From: Candidatus Sumerlaeota bacterium
GTDB lineage: Bacteria > Sumerlaeota > Sumerlaeia > SLMS01 > JAHLLQ01
NCBI GenBank assembly: GCA_030156535.1
Contig: JASGMJ010000015.1
Location: forward strand, 1 to 64,000
Direction: 5' to 3'
Length of the DNA: 64,000 nt
A program made the translations under genes and the position numbers. Each line of letters starts with the position of its first letter. Position 1 is the stretch's first letter. Below the pieces are notes generated by a model. It worked only from the letters and a program-made list of their open reading frames with translations. It was not told the DNA's origin and searched no databases. Shown in pieces: positions 18,187 to 27,300 of this stretch.

Positions 18187-19707
18187 ATGCCCCCGACTCC
18201 TCCCGACCTGACGCTGCACGAGATTCTCTTCACGGCACCCGGCTACCAGGTCGTGTGCGCCTTTGTGTTCGTTTGGGGGCTGCTGATCGGGTCGTTTCTG
18301 AACGTCTGCATCTACCGGTTGCCGCTGGGGGTGTCGGTCAACCGGCCCCGCCGCAGCTTCTGCTTCCGGTGCGGCACGCCGATCCGGTGGTACGATAACG
18401 TGCCGGTGCTCAGCCTGATTCTCCTGGGCGGGCGCGACCGCGCGTGCGGGGCGAAGGTGAGCTGGCGTTACGCGTTCGTGGAGCTGCTGACCGGCGTGCT
18501 GTTTCTGGCCGTCTGGGTGGCGCACAACAAGCCGTTTCCCGACGGTGGCTTCTCGCCCGTCTCGCTCTGGTACCTTGTCTTTGTTTCGTGCCTGATTATC
18601 GGGACGTTCACCGATTTCGACCACTGGATCATTCCGTCGTCGATTCCCCGGATCGGGACGGTGGGCGCGCTGGTGGCGGCATTGCTGGCGGGGTTCATCG
18701 ACCACCGCGCGATGATCGCGCAGGGCGGGCCGTTTCCGGCGCTGCGCATGGCGAGCGGCGACGTGATCGACTATCTGGTCGCGGTGCTGCTCGGGCCCGC
18801 CTACCACGACTGGCAGCAGGTGGAGATCCTGTGGTGGGAACCGTTTGCCAACTCGGTGATCGGGGCGATTTTCGCGCCCGTGGGCATCTGGGTGATCGGG
18901 TGGATGGGCAAGCACCTGTTCCGCAAGGACGCCATGGGGTTTGGCGACGTGGAACTCTTCGCGATGATCGGCGCCACGGTGGGGCCGGTGAACTCCGTGC
19001 TGGTGCTGGTCGTGGCCTCGTTTGTGGGTTCCATCGTGGGAGTCAGCCGGATGGTGCTGACGCGCCTGCGTGAGGACGACTCGCCGCTGGCGCTCGGAGC
19101 GCTGACGCCCGAGGAGTCGCGCGATCTTCTGCGCGAGGCCATGGCGCTCGCCGCGCCGCCGCCTCCTCTCGCGCCTCTTGTTGAAGCACCGGAAGAGGGG
19201 ACGCCGGACGAGGAAACCCTCGCGCGCGAACTTGCCACGGGTCTGGAAATGCAGTTCGTGGACCTGGATGAAACGGAGACCGCCGCCGGGGCGGCCGAGG
19301 CGTTGCCCGCCGAGCTCGCCCGCCGTCACAACGTCGCCCCGCTCTCGGTGACGAAGTCCACGTTGCGGCTGGCGGTGGAGAACCCGCTGAACACCCCGAT
19401 GATTCAGGAGGTGCGCGAGGCCACGGGGCGTAACCTCAAGTTCGTCATTGCTTCACCGGGCAAGATTCGCGCGCGGCTCGCCGATCTGTATCCCGAAGAG
19501 CCCGCCGCCGAGCCCGCCGAGGAGGAGACACTCCCCGTCCTTCCATTGTGGAAGCGCTACTACGACGTGGCCTCGCTGCTCCCCGTGCCCCGGCCCACGC
19601 ACCACCTGCCGTTTATTCCTTGGATTGCCACGGGCGCCGTTGCCGTTGTGGCCTTTCAGGAGCCGTTGGCGCGGCTGCTCGCCTCGATTTTCGATCCCGC
19701 TTTTTAG
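18187..19707 (+). CDS. pilD: Prepilin peptidase (A24) fused to a GspE/MshE N-terminal-like domain
   Basis: An aspartic membrane protease that removes the leader of type IV prepilins/pseudopilins. The first 320 residues are PilD/GspO-like: GSFLNVCIYRLP, a cytosolic loop with CxxC (FCFRCG) and a partner site RDRACG that lacks one Cys, catalytic Asp143 in TDFDHW and Asp254 in GFGDVEL, and about eight helices. Unusually, residues about 345-434 look like the T2SSE/MshEN N-terminal domain of pilus ATPases (ALPAELARRHNVAPL, LRLAVENPLN, then REATGRNLKFVIASPGKI). A last hydrophobic stretch follows near 524-547. The ATG at 18187 starts just before the first helix; an ATG at 18046 would add 47 unlikely residues. 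506 residues in all, against about 250-290 usually. Confidence 0.85.
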   Translation: MPPTPPDLTLHEILFTAPGYQVVCAFVFVWGLLIGSFLNVCIYRLPLGVSVNRPRRSFCFRCGTPIRWYDNVPVLSLILLGGRDRACGAKVSWRYAFVELLTGVLFLAVWVAHNKPFPDGGFSPVSLWYLVFVSCLIIGTFTDFDHWIIPSSIPRIGTVGALVAALLAGFIDHRAMIAQGGPFPALRMASGDVIDYLVAVLLGPAYHDWQQVEILWWEPFANSVIGAIFAPVGIWVIGWMGKHLFRKDAMGFGDVELFAMIGATVGPVNSVLVLVVASFVGSIVGVSRMVLTRLREDDSPLALGALTPEESRDLLREAMALAAPPPPLAPLVEAPEEGTPDEETLARELATGLEMQFVDLDETETAAGAAEALPAELARRHNVAPLSVTKSTLRLAVENPLNTPMIQEVREATGRNLKFVIASPGKIRARLADLYPEEPAAEPAEEETLPVLPLWKRYYDVASLLPVPRPTHHLPFIPWIATGAVAVVAFQEPLARLLASIFDPAF

Positions 19708-19718
19708 GAAGAACGCTC

Positions 19719-20576
19719 ATGCCGCCGATCACGGGAAAGACGGGTTTGCTGGGGGTGATGGGGTGGCCGGTCGCTCACTCGCGCTCGCCCCAGATGCACG
19801 CCGCCGCCATTGCCGCGGCGGGGCTGGATCTGGTGTACGTCGCTCTGCCGGTGAAGCCGGAGAACCTGGCCGATGCCGTTCGCGGTCTCCGGGCGCTCGG
19901 TTTTCGGGGCTGTAACGCCACGTTGCCGCACAAGGTGGCGCTGCTGGAACTGATGGACGAATTGAGCCCGGCGGCCCGGGGCATCGGGGCGGTGAATACC
20001 ATTGAGTTCCGCGAGGATGGCCGTCTGATCGGGCACAACACGGATGCCGACGGAGCGCTCGACGCGTTGGAGCGCGAGACGGGTGTGCGCGCCGCCGGGG
20101 GCGAGGTCGTGGTGCTCGGAGCCGGGGGAGCCGCCCGCGCGGTGTGCTGGGGGGCGGCCGCGCGAGGCGCCGCCCGTGTGACGCTGGTCAATCGGACAGC
20201 GGAAAAGGCGCAGGCGCTTGCCCGCGAAATCGCCGGTCACCATCCAGGCACAGAGTTCCGCGTCTTGTCCCGCCCCACGGCCGCCGAGCTGGCCGAGACG
20301 CGGATAGTCTTTCAGATGACCAGTCTCGGCATGAAGCCGGACGATCCGCTGGCACTGGACCCGGCGCTGCTTCCCGGCAACGCGGTGGGGCTGGAGGCCG
20401 TGTATAGTCCGCTGGAAACGCCATGGTTGCTGGCTGCACGAAAGCTCGGCTTGCAAGTCACCGATGGCCTGGCCATGCTTGTGGAACAAGGTGCTCGGTC
20501 TTTTGAAATTTGGACGGGAGGGAAGGCGGACCGTGATGCGATGCGTCACGCACTCGGCGGCCCGCCAGCTCGGTAG
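19719..20576 (+). CDS. aroE: Shikimate dehydrogenase
   Basis: Reduces 3-dehydroshikimate to shikimate with NADPH in the pathway to aromatic amino acids. 285 residues. The substrate side shows GWPVAHSRSPQMH (11-23) and CNATLPHKVALLELMDEL with the catalytic Lys of NxTxPxK, then GAVNTI and GHNTDADG. The nucleotide side has GAGGAARAV and VNRTAEKA, the NRT signature for NADPH. AGGAAG upstream overlaps the pilD stop codon, so aroE is probably co-transcribed and coupled with pilD; aroK follows 36 bases later. Family length is normal. Confidence 0.95.
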   Translation: MPPITGKTGLLGVMGWPVAHSRSPQMHAAAIAAAGLDLVYVALPVKPENLADAVRGLRALGFRGCNATLPHKVALLELMDELSPAARGIGAVNTIEFREDGRLIGHNTDADGALDALERETGVRAAGGEVVVLGAGGAARAVCWGAAARGAARVTLVNRTAEKAQALAREIAGHHPGTEFRVLSRPTAAELAETRIVFQMTSLGMKPDDPLALDPALLPGNAVGLEAVYSPLETPWLLAARKLGLQVTDGLAMLVEQGARSFEIWTGGKADRDAMRHALGGPPAR

Positions 20577-20612
20577 TAGGTTGTGAGTCCACACATACGG
20601 AAGGGGTTCTTT

Positions 20613-21143
20613 ATGTCGCGACGGTGCATTGTACTCGTTGGGATGATGGGCGCAGGAAAAACGGAAGTGGGACAGTTGCTCGCCGAGCAACTCGGTTACG
20701 GGTTCATCGACACGGATGTGTTGATCGCCGAGAGCGCGGGCAAGTCGATCGCGAAGATCTTCGAGCAGGATGGCGAGGAAGCCTTTCGCCAGATCGAACG
20801 CGACGTCATCCACGGGCTGATGAACGAACGCGAAAAAGTTATCGCCACCGGTGGGGGGGCGGTCATGGACGCGGCCAACCGTCAGGTGCTGTCCGGGTTG
20901 GGGCACACCGTGTATCTGAAGGCTTCGCCGCATGAGTTGTATCTGCGTGTGAAGAACGACCGAGGGCGCCCGCTGCTCAACGTCAAGAATCCCGAAGGCG
21001 AACTGGCGCGCATTCTTGGCGAGCGGGAATTGGCCTACGAGCGGTGCGACATCACGATGGATACCGAGATGTACGGCGTTGATGAGGTTGTTGCCGAACT
21101 GATCGACGAACTCGCCAAACGCACGATCGAAACGCAGCTATAG
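20613..21143 (+). CDS. aroK: Shikimate kinase
   Basis: Phosphorylates shikimate at the 3-hydroxyl with ATP. 176 residues, standard for the family. Walker A GMMGAGKTEVG at 10-20, shikimate-binding DTDVLIAESAGKSIAKIF, GGGAVMD near 82-88, and the lid Arg in RGRPLL. The ATG at 20613 follows GGAAGGGG; a GTG at 20583 would add ten unlikely residues. Third gene of the pilD-aroE-aroK run; a strong hairpin follows at 21173. Confidence 0.95.
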   Translation: MSRRCIVLVGMMGAGKTEVGQLLAEQLGYGFIDTDVLIAESAGKSIAKIFEQDGEEAFRQIERDVIHGLMNEREKVIATGGGAVMDAANRQVLSGLGHTVYLKASPHELYLRVKNDRGRPLLNVKNPEGELARILGERELAYERCDITMDTEMYGVDEVVAELIDELAKRTIETQL

Positions 21144-21172
21144 CGCGGGCGTGTACCGCGTTTCCCAACTCC

Positions 21173-21210
21173 CAGGAGCCGTCGGTGGATGTTGTCGCCG
21201 GCGGCTCCTG
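21173..21210 (+). terminator. 13-bp hairpin after aroK
   Basis: CAGGAGCCGTCGG pairs with CCGGCGGCTCCTG (one G-T) around 12 bases. It begins 30 bases after the aroK stop. No T-tract. Confidence 0.5.
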
Positions 21211-21313
21211 CACGAGTGGCGTTGCCTCGGCCGCGTGTGGCTGACGAAATCCGCTTCAACTTCTCCTGTGGACACTCGGCGAGGGTACCGCCCTGCCGAT
21301 CAATAGGGACCTG

Positions 21314-21342
21314 ATGTCCCGAATGGGACGACTGAACGATTG
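21314..21342 (+). repeat. Dispersed repeat GTCCC-GAAT-GGGAC + GACTGAACGATT
   Basis: GTCCC (21316-21320) and GGGAC (21325-21329) flank GAAT and are followed by the same GACTGAACGATT tail as at 10448. A further GGGAC precedes it at 21306. The rest of the 285-base gap 21144-21428 holds only the aroK hairpin. Confidence 0.7.
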
Positions 21343-21428
21343 ATGGCAAGGTGACGCCGCTTTGGAGAGCGTTCGCCAAGAGACTTTCGAGAAGCCCTGC
21401 ATATGATCGGCGGCTGGGCGCGGACTCG

Positions 21429-21641
21429 TCAGCCGGCCCGGCGGCGCAACGCACGAAACTTCGCAACGTCAGGCGCGTTGAGCTTCGACCAGTTTTTCTT
21501 GTAGATTGGGCAGGGCACCTGATTGAGGTGCATGTACTTGTCCGGATGGCTGCAATCGCACAGGTGCAGCGATTCGCCAGCCTCGTCTACCGCATGAAAG
21601 TACAGACAATCGTTTAGTGAACATTTAACACGGGTCTTCAT
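21429..21641 (-). CDS. Small cysteine-rich protein
   Basis: A 70-residue protein with a compact Cys/His set: CSLNDC, LCDCSH and PCPIY (Cys 7, 12, 28, 30, 44, with His 16, 26, 32 and 38 nearby). This pattern is typical of a small zinc- or Fe-S-binding domain. The order resembles, but is not clearly, DUF1540-type Cys motifs. It starts with an ATG at 21641 preceded by AAGGG at rather long distance. It follows the MFS gene by about 200 bases on the same strand. The opposite frame is open but lacks features. Real gene likely, function unknown. Confidence 0.6.
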   Translation of the reverse strand: MKTRVKCSLNDCLYFHAVDEAGESLHLCDCSHPDKYMHLNQVPCPIYKKNWSKLNAPDVAKFRALRRRAG

Positions 21642-21839
21642 CCTTATTCATCCCTTTGAAACCGATATCGTCACCGGTTCTGTCCGCCCCTTGAATCCCG
21701 TGGAACCCTCGTGAGCTGCGTCTTCCGCCCGATACCCCCGTATCGATGCCGCATCCCATGAGAAGGAGTATAGGCATCTGGCGGAAAAACGTCACTCTCA
21801 TTTTAACGCGGCAATGTTCGCATCGGTGCAACGCACCCG

Positions 21840-23306
21840 TCAAACCTCTTCTGGCTGCGCAGTGGGATTGCGTTCGCTCATGCGCGCCGAGGGATGAAGA
21901 AAAATCAAGGAGGACAAGACACACCCGAGAAGGATGAATGCGAAGAAGGCGATGGTAAAGTAGGCGGCGTTGGGACCAAGGAATTCGTCCGCGATCCATT
22001 TGCTGCGTCCAAGGAGCGGAATCGACGAGGGCGCGCGCGAGGCAATCGCGTTTGCCAGGTGCCCGCCAATCCATGAGCCCAGAGGGAGCGATCCGCCGAA
22101 AGCCAGCGCCCAGATGCCCATGACGCGCCCGCGAACCTTGTCGGCCACGGAGAGCTGCACCATGGTGTTGCCCGTGGACACGAAGAGAACGCCGCCAAAG
22201 CCCGAGACGAGCAGTGCAACGCACATGGGCCAGAAGGCGCGCGAGAACGCCATGAAGAGAAGCCCGGCGATCATGGCCCATGCGCCCATGTACATTTGGC
22301 GCAGACGGTTTGGGGAACGCGCGCGGCTGGCTGTGACGAGCGCTCCAGCAATCGCGCCGACGCCGAACATCGACATGAGCACGCCGTAACGCGCTTCGCT
22401 GACGCGCAGGTTGTCCTGGGCAATGGCGGGGAGAAGCGACTGGAATGCCCAGCCAAAGATGCCCGTTGTAAGCAGGAGGAAAAGCACGAGCCGTACCGTG
22501 GGCTCCGAGAAGACGATGCGCACACCTTCGGTGAGTTGGCGCAGGCGCGACATCGTTTCGACGCGCGGCTTGTGCGGCGGCAGGCGCAGGGCCACGAGGG
22601 TATAGATGACGACGAGGTAGCTCCACGCATCGAGCGCGAAGCATGCGGCCATGCCGACAGTTCCCATGATGAGCCCCGCGAGCGCGGGGCCGACGGTTCG
22701 CGTCAGATTGATGAGCGCGCTGTTCAGTGCGATGGCATTGAGCAGACGATCTTTCCCGACCATCTCGACAACGAAGGCCTGGCGCGCGGGTACTTCGAGG
22801 GCAAAAGCGCACCCGCCCAGAGCCGCAAGCACCATGATCTGCCAGACTGCGGGATCGCCCATCCAGACAATCGCGGCCAAGGCGGCCGAGACGATTCCCG
22901 ACAGCACCTGTGAGATGAGAATGACGCGGCGCTTGTCGAAATGATCGGCCATCATGCCGGCAATTGGGGCGAAAAGGAAAAGCGGCAGCAGCGCGAGGGC
23001 CATCACGGTGCCCAGAAGAGAGAGCGAACCGGTGATTTCGTAGACGAGCCAGCCCATCGCCGTGCGGCGCATCCACGTGCCGATCATCGACATGCCGTGC
23101 CCGAAGAAGAAAAGGCGGTAGTTGCGCACGTGAAGCGCGGAAAACGTTTCGCGCACCCACACCCCAATGGCCCCGGAACGCAGAGACCCCAGAAACGGCA
23201 GGCCCGCGATGCCGCCGATGGCGGTGGGCATCTCGGACGGCGAGGAAGGGCTACCGCCACTGTTGGACGGCGGCTGCTCTTCAGGGTTATTTGGAGGAAA
23301 GGACAT
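21840..23306 (-). CDS. MFS exporter (EntS/MFS_3-like)
   Basis: A 488-residue major facilitator with about 11-12 hydrophobic helices. The segment LRNYRLFFFGHGMSMIGTWMRRTAMGWLVYEITGS-type opening (about 60-93) and the loop motif GMMADHFDKRRVI near 117-129 identify the EntS/MFS_3 group, mostly proton-driven exporters of siderophores or drugs. The N-terminal 50 residues are a polar Pro/Ser-rich extension. It overlaps the end of pdxJ by 20 bases and its ribosome site GGAGG-like AGGA lies within pdxJ, so expression is coupled. Substrate cannot be told from sequence. Confidence 0.88.
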   Translation of the reverse strand: MSFPPNNPEEQPPSNSGGSPSSPSEMPTAIGGIAGLPFLGSLRSGAIGVWVRETFSALHVRNYRLFFFGHGMSMIGTWMRRTAMGWLVYEITGSLSLLGTVMALALLPLFLFAPIAGMMADHFDKRRVILISQVLSGIVSAALAAIVWMGDPAVWQIMVLAALGGCAFALEVPARQAFVVEMVGKDRLLNAIALNSALINLTRTVGPALAGLIMGTVGMAACFALDAWSYLVVIYTLVALRLPPHKPRVETMSRLRQLTEGVRIVFSEPTVRLVLFLLLTTGIFGWAFQSLLPAIAQDNLRVSEARYGVLMSMFGVGAIAGALVTASRARSPNRLRQMYMGAWAMIAGLLFMAFSRAFWPMCVALLVSGFGGVLFVSTGNTMVQLSVADKVRGRVMGIWALAFGGSLPLGSWIGGHLANAIASRAPSSIPLLGRSKWIADEFLGPNAAYFTIAFFAFILLGCVLSSLIFLHPSARMSERNPTAQPEEV

Positions 23307-24012
23307 GCAGGTACGACTTGATGGCGCGCTCCCATCCCATCCACAGGGCGTCCTGAACGAGAGCGTGCCCGATGGAAACTTCGAGCAATCCGGGGAGCTC
23401 CCGGATCATTGGGAGATTCTTTAGGCTAAGATCGTGCCCGGCGTTAATGCCGAGGCCAACGTCGACGGCATGGCGCGCGGCGGCGGCATATTCGGCGAAG
23501 GACTCCTGCCCTTTGCCCGCAGCGTGGGCGGTGGCGAACATCTCGGTGTAGAATTCGATGCGGTCGGTGCCGGTTTCGGCGGCGGCCTCCACCATGGCCT
23601 GATCAGGCTCAAGAAAGAGGGAAACGCGACACCCATAATCGTGCAATTCGGCAACTTTGTCGCGGAGAAAGGCGGCGTGCTCGAAGACGTTCCAGCCCGC
23701 GCAACTGGTCAGGACGTGGGGAGGATCGGGGACGAGGGTGGCCTGGTGGGGCTTGGCTTCGCGAACGATTTCAAGGTAACGGCGGTCCGGGTAGCCTTCG
23801 ATGTTGAACTCGATGCTGCCGGTGGCCAGGGCGCGCAGGGGCATGACATCGCTGCGGCGGATGTGGCGTTCGTCGGGGCGGGGATGAATGGTGATGCCGT
23901 GGGCCCCGGCCTTGATGGCAGCTTCGGCGAAGCGCTCGGGGCTGGGCTCTGTGCCGCCGCGCGAATTGCGCAGCGTGGCGATCTTGTTGACGTTGACGCT
24001 CAGTGTGGTCAT
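23287..24012 (-). CDS. pdxJ: Pyridoxine 5'-phosphate synthase
   Basis: Condenses 1-deoxyxylulose 5-phosphate with 3-amino-2-oxopropyl phosphate to pyridoxine 5'-phosphate (DXP-dependent vitamin B6 route). 241 residues, normal length. Family motifs: SVNVNKIATLRNSRGG (4-19), GITIHPRPDERHIRRSDV, EFNIEGYP, SLFLEPD and GINAGHDLSL with the catalytic His. The N-terminal motif reads VNVNK rather than the proteobacterial VNIDH, and HPRPDERHIR rather than HLREDRRHI, as in Bacteroidota-type enzymes. The ATG at 24012 has no strong ribosome site but fits the family start exactly. Confidence 0.95.
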   Translation of the reverse strand: MTTLSVNVNKIATLRNSRGGTEPSPERFAEAAIKAGAHGITIHPRPDERHIRRSDVMPLRALATGSIEFNIEGYPDRRYLEIVREAKPHQATLVPDPPHVLTSCAGWNVFEHAAFLRDKVAELHDYGCRVSLFLEPDQAMVEAAAETGTDRIEFYTEMFATAHAAGKGQESFAEYAAAARHAVDVGLGINAGHDLSLKNLPMIRELPGLLEVSIGHALVQDALWMGWERAIKSYLHVLSSK

Positions 24013-24143
24013 GCAAGGGAACCTGAAAGGTCGAAATGTCCCATCCACCCCGGGGAGCGAATCGTCAGGGGGGGCGGTGCGGGCGGGCAACGAGACTTTA
24101 TGAGGGAGCGTCGTGCGGATTCGGTTGGAGCGCCGTAATGGTG

Positions 24144-24172
24144 GTGGCGTCCCTCCGGGACGGGAGTGCCGG
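24144..24172. repeat. Dispersed repeat with GTCCC-TCC-GGGAC core
   Basis: GGCGTCCCTCCGGGACGGGA followed by GTGCC; GTCCC (24149-24153) and GGGAC (24157-24161) are inverted. It lacks the GACTGAACGATT tail of the other copies, so it may be a related but distinct element. Confidence 0.5.
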
Positions 24173-24222
24173 GTGATTGGAAACGGAGAACGAAAAAGCA
24201 AGGCGATGGGGGATGCGGCAGG

Positions 24223-24258
24223 GCTGAAAACCGAAAACCGAAAACTGAAGACTTCTCC
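24223..24258. repeat. AACCGAAAACTGAAG tract
   Basis: Three to four copies of the 9-10-base unit GAAAACCGAAAACTG. The same phrase recurs at 35101, 55201, 55392 and 56309. Confidence 0.6.
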
Positions 24259-24335
24259 CGCGTCTTTGGCGTTGTTGCTGGCGCGGCTACCTCCCTACAG
24301 TGCATTCAGCACCCGGAGGTTATCGCCGAAACCGT

Positions 24336-27300
24336 ATGCCGCCACCGAATGCCCGCGAGCGAATCCGGCAGCAGGTTCTGCTGGAGATCGACACTCTCTT
24401 GGCGTCGCCGGAGTGGCCGGCGGGCGAGCGCGCAGGCGCGCGGGCCATCGCGGAGGAATGGCTGGACGACGAGCTGCACTTTCAGGAAGTGGTGGAGTTG
24501 TTCCCCGTGCTGCTGCGGGCCTTGGCGCAGACCGCGGATCCCGCGATGGCGCTGCGCAACTGGAACCGCTATGCGCGCGTGACGTTCAACCGCACCGCCT
24601 TCTTCCATCTGCTTCTGTCAAACGCTGAGTACCTCGAGTTTCTGGCCTCGCTGTTTGCCTTCTCGCAGTTTTTTTCGGACATCGCGATCCGCAACCCCGA
24701 GTACCTGGACTGGTGCCTGGAGGAAAGCCGCCTTGGCCGGGAGAAGGAACTCGGCGACTACCGCGCGGAGCTTCACGCCTTCGTGCGTCCCTTCAAGTCG
24801 GTGGAGAGACGGCGCCGGGCGCTGTGCCGGTACAAGCGCCGCGAGCTGATGCGCATCGGCGTGCGCGACCTGCGCAGCTGCGGCTCGACGGCCGAGCACT
24901 GCCGCGAGCTGTCGAATCTCGCGGAAGCAGCGTGCGAGCTGGCCTTCATGGATTGCGTCCAGCCCCTGCTCGAAAGGTACGGGGTACCCGCCGCCCCGGA
25001 AGAGAGAAAGAAAGCGTGGGAGGCACCCGTTGGCTTTGGCGTTTTTGCGATGGGCAAGTTCGGAGGGCGCGAACTGAACTTCTCGTCGGACATCGATTTG
25101 CTGTTTGTCTACGACGTTGAGGGCAAAACCGAAGGCCGCACGGATTCGACAGGGCATACCAGCAACATCGTGACGAATCACGAGTTCTATTCGAAGCTGG
25201 CCAACGCGATCTGTCTGTACCTGAGCGATCCGACGAACGAGGGCATTCTGTACCGCGTGGACACACGGCTGCGCCCCGACGGCGCCTCGGGTGCGATTGC
25301 GCGGGCGCTCCCCGCGTACTCGGCGTACTTCGCCCAGCAGGCGCGCTCGTGGGAGAAGATCGCGTATGCGAAAGCGCGCTGCGTGGCGGGCGACCGCAGT
25401 CTGGCTCCGTTGTTCGAGGAGCGCTGCCACGGGTTTGTTTTTGCCGCAAACGATCCGGACGTGTTGCTGCCGGAGGTGGCGCGCCTGAAACGCCGCATCG
25501 ATCACGAGGCGCTCGACGGGCGGGGACGCCGTTTGGACATCAAGCGCGGCACGGGAGGCATCCGCGAGATCGAGTTTTTCGTGGCCGCGCTGCAATTGCT
25601 GCTCGGCGGGCGGGAAAAGGCGCTGCGCGTGCGGCCGACGCTGGAGGCGCTGGAGATTCTCGCACAGTTGGGGAAAGTACCACGCGAGGAAGCCCGCCAG
25701 TTCGAGGATGCATACTGGTTGTTCCGGCGCACGGAACACGTTCTGCAAATGATGGAGGAGCAGCAGACACACACGATGCCCGAGGAGGAAGGGCATCGGC
25801 GGGCGCTGGCGCGGCGTCTTGGTTTCGAGCGCCATGAGGACTTCGAGCGCGTGTTGCAAAACTACCGTGCTTTCGTGCGGGCGCGCTTCGAGGATCTGTT
25901 TCACGAGAAGGCGGACCAGGCGGGTCAGTTGGGGCTTCCGGATCGTTTGCTTTCGGACGAACCGCCCAGCCGGGAAACGCTCGAAGAGTTGCAGCCGTAT
26001 GGGCTGGGCAACGTCGAAGGGTTTCAGGCGCTGCGCGAGCTGGCGGTGGGGACGTCGGAGATTGCGATCAGTTCGACGGGGCAGCGGCGCTTCGAACAGT
26101 TGCTGCCGATGATCCTGGCGCAGATGGAATTCACGGCCATGCCCGTGGTGGCCGTGCGCAATCTGGCAAGCCTGATGCGCACGCACCACAGCGTTTCGAT
26201 GCTGTACGAATTGATTCTGGCGCATCCGCCGGTGCTGAAGCTGCTTGTGCGTTCGCTGGGCTTCGGGCTGCTGCCGTCGCGCATTCTGATCGCGCGGCCG
26301 GACTGGCTTGACGAGATTCTGGGGGGCGGTGCGCTGGCGGTGAATCGCTCGCCGCGCGCGATCTTCGACGAGCGCTTGGCGGGGCATCTCTTCGGCGTGG
26401 AGCGCGACGATTCGCTCAGGCAGTTGCGGCAGTTCAAGGAAGCGGAGGCGCTGTTCCTGTCGATCCGCGAGATTCTGGCGGTGACGACGGCGCGGCAATC
26501 AGCCGGGCAGACGACCGAACTCGCGGAGGTCTGCCTGGGCAGCGTCGCCGAACTCGCCGCGCCGGAATGGTCGACGACGGACAACTGGTGCGTCCTGGCG
26601 TTTGGCAGTTTTGGGGCACGCGAAACGCATGTGTGCGCGGACCTCGATGTTGCGTTTTTCTTCGACGCCACGAAGAGCAAGGACCCGGGCGCGGAGGCGG
26701 AGCGGCTGAACCGCATTGCGACGTTCATCATGTCGGAGATGAGTGCCGTCGCACCGGAGTGCCAGTTGTGGAAGATGGACGCGCGTCTGCGCCCGGATGG
26801 ACGCAGCGCGCCATTGGTCGTTTCGTTGGAGCGAGCCGCGCGGTACTACCGCGAGGAAGCGGGCATCTGGGAACTGCAGAGCGCCACGCGCGCGCGGTTT
26901 GCGGCTGGCAACCCGGAGATTGGCGCGCGCGCGCTCGCCGCGTTGCACGGCGCCGTGAGCGAGCGCGGAGCATCGGCATCGCTCGCCGCAGAGGTGCGCG
27001 CCATGCGGGCACGCATGGAGTCGGCCTTCCGCCTGCCACGCCATGCGCTCTACGATTTGAAGCGCAGTCCCGGCGGGCTCGTGGACATCGAGTTCCTCGT
27101 GCAGTACTTCCAGCTTTGCAGATCAGGCGAGGATCCGGCACTGCTGACACCCGACGTTGACGCGGTGCTGGAGCGGCTCGCGGAAAGCGGAGCATTGCCG
27201 CGCGAGGACGCCGCGTTCCTTGGGGAGCACCACCGCAACCTGCGGCACGTGCAGCGAACGCTGCGTCTGTTGTTCGAGACGTCGAAGGATCTGGTCCCCG

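Larger units (their letters stand above)
24013..24335. other. Divergent intergenic region with repeats
   Basis: 323 bases between pdxJ (minus) and glnE (plus). Contains a GTCCC-TCC-GGGAC element (24149-24161) and an AACCGAAAACTGAAG tract (24223-24258). No ORF with a ribosome site and no clear promoter. Confidence 0.6.

Noticed and set aside
17969-18211. 80-codon frame between the small membrane-protein gene and pilD
   Set aside because: No ribosome site, overlaps pilD, no protein-like pattern.
21625-23160. Second minus-strand frame across the MFS gene
   Set aside because: It is out of frame with the MFS protein, whose twelve-helix pattern and family motifs are clear.
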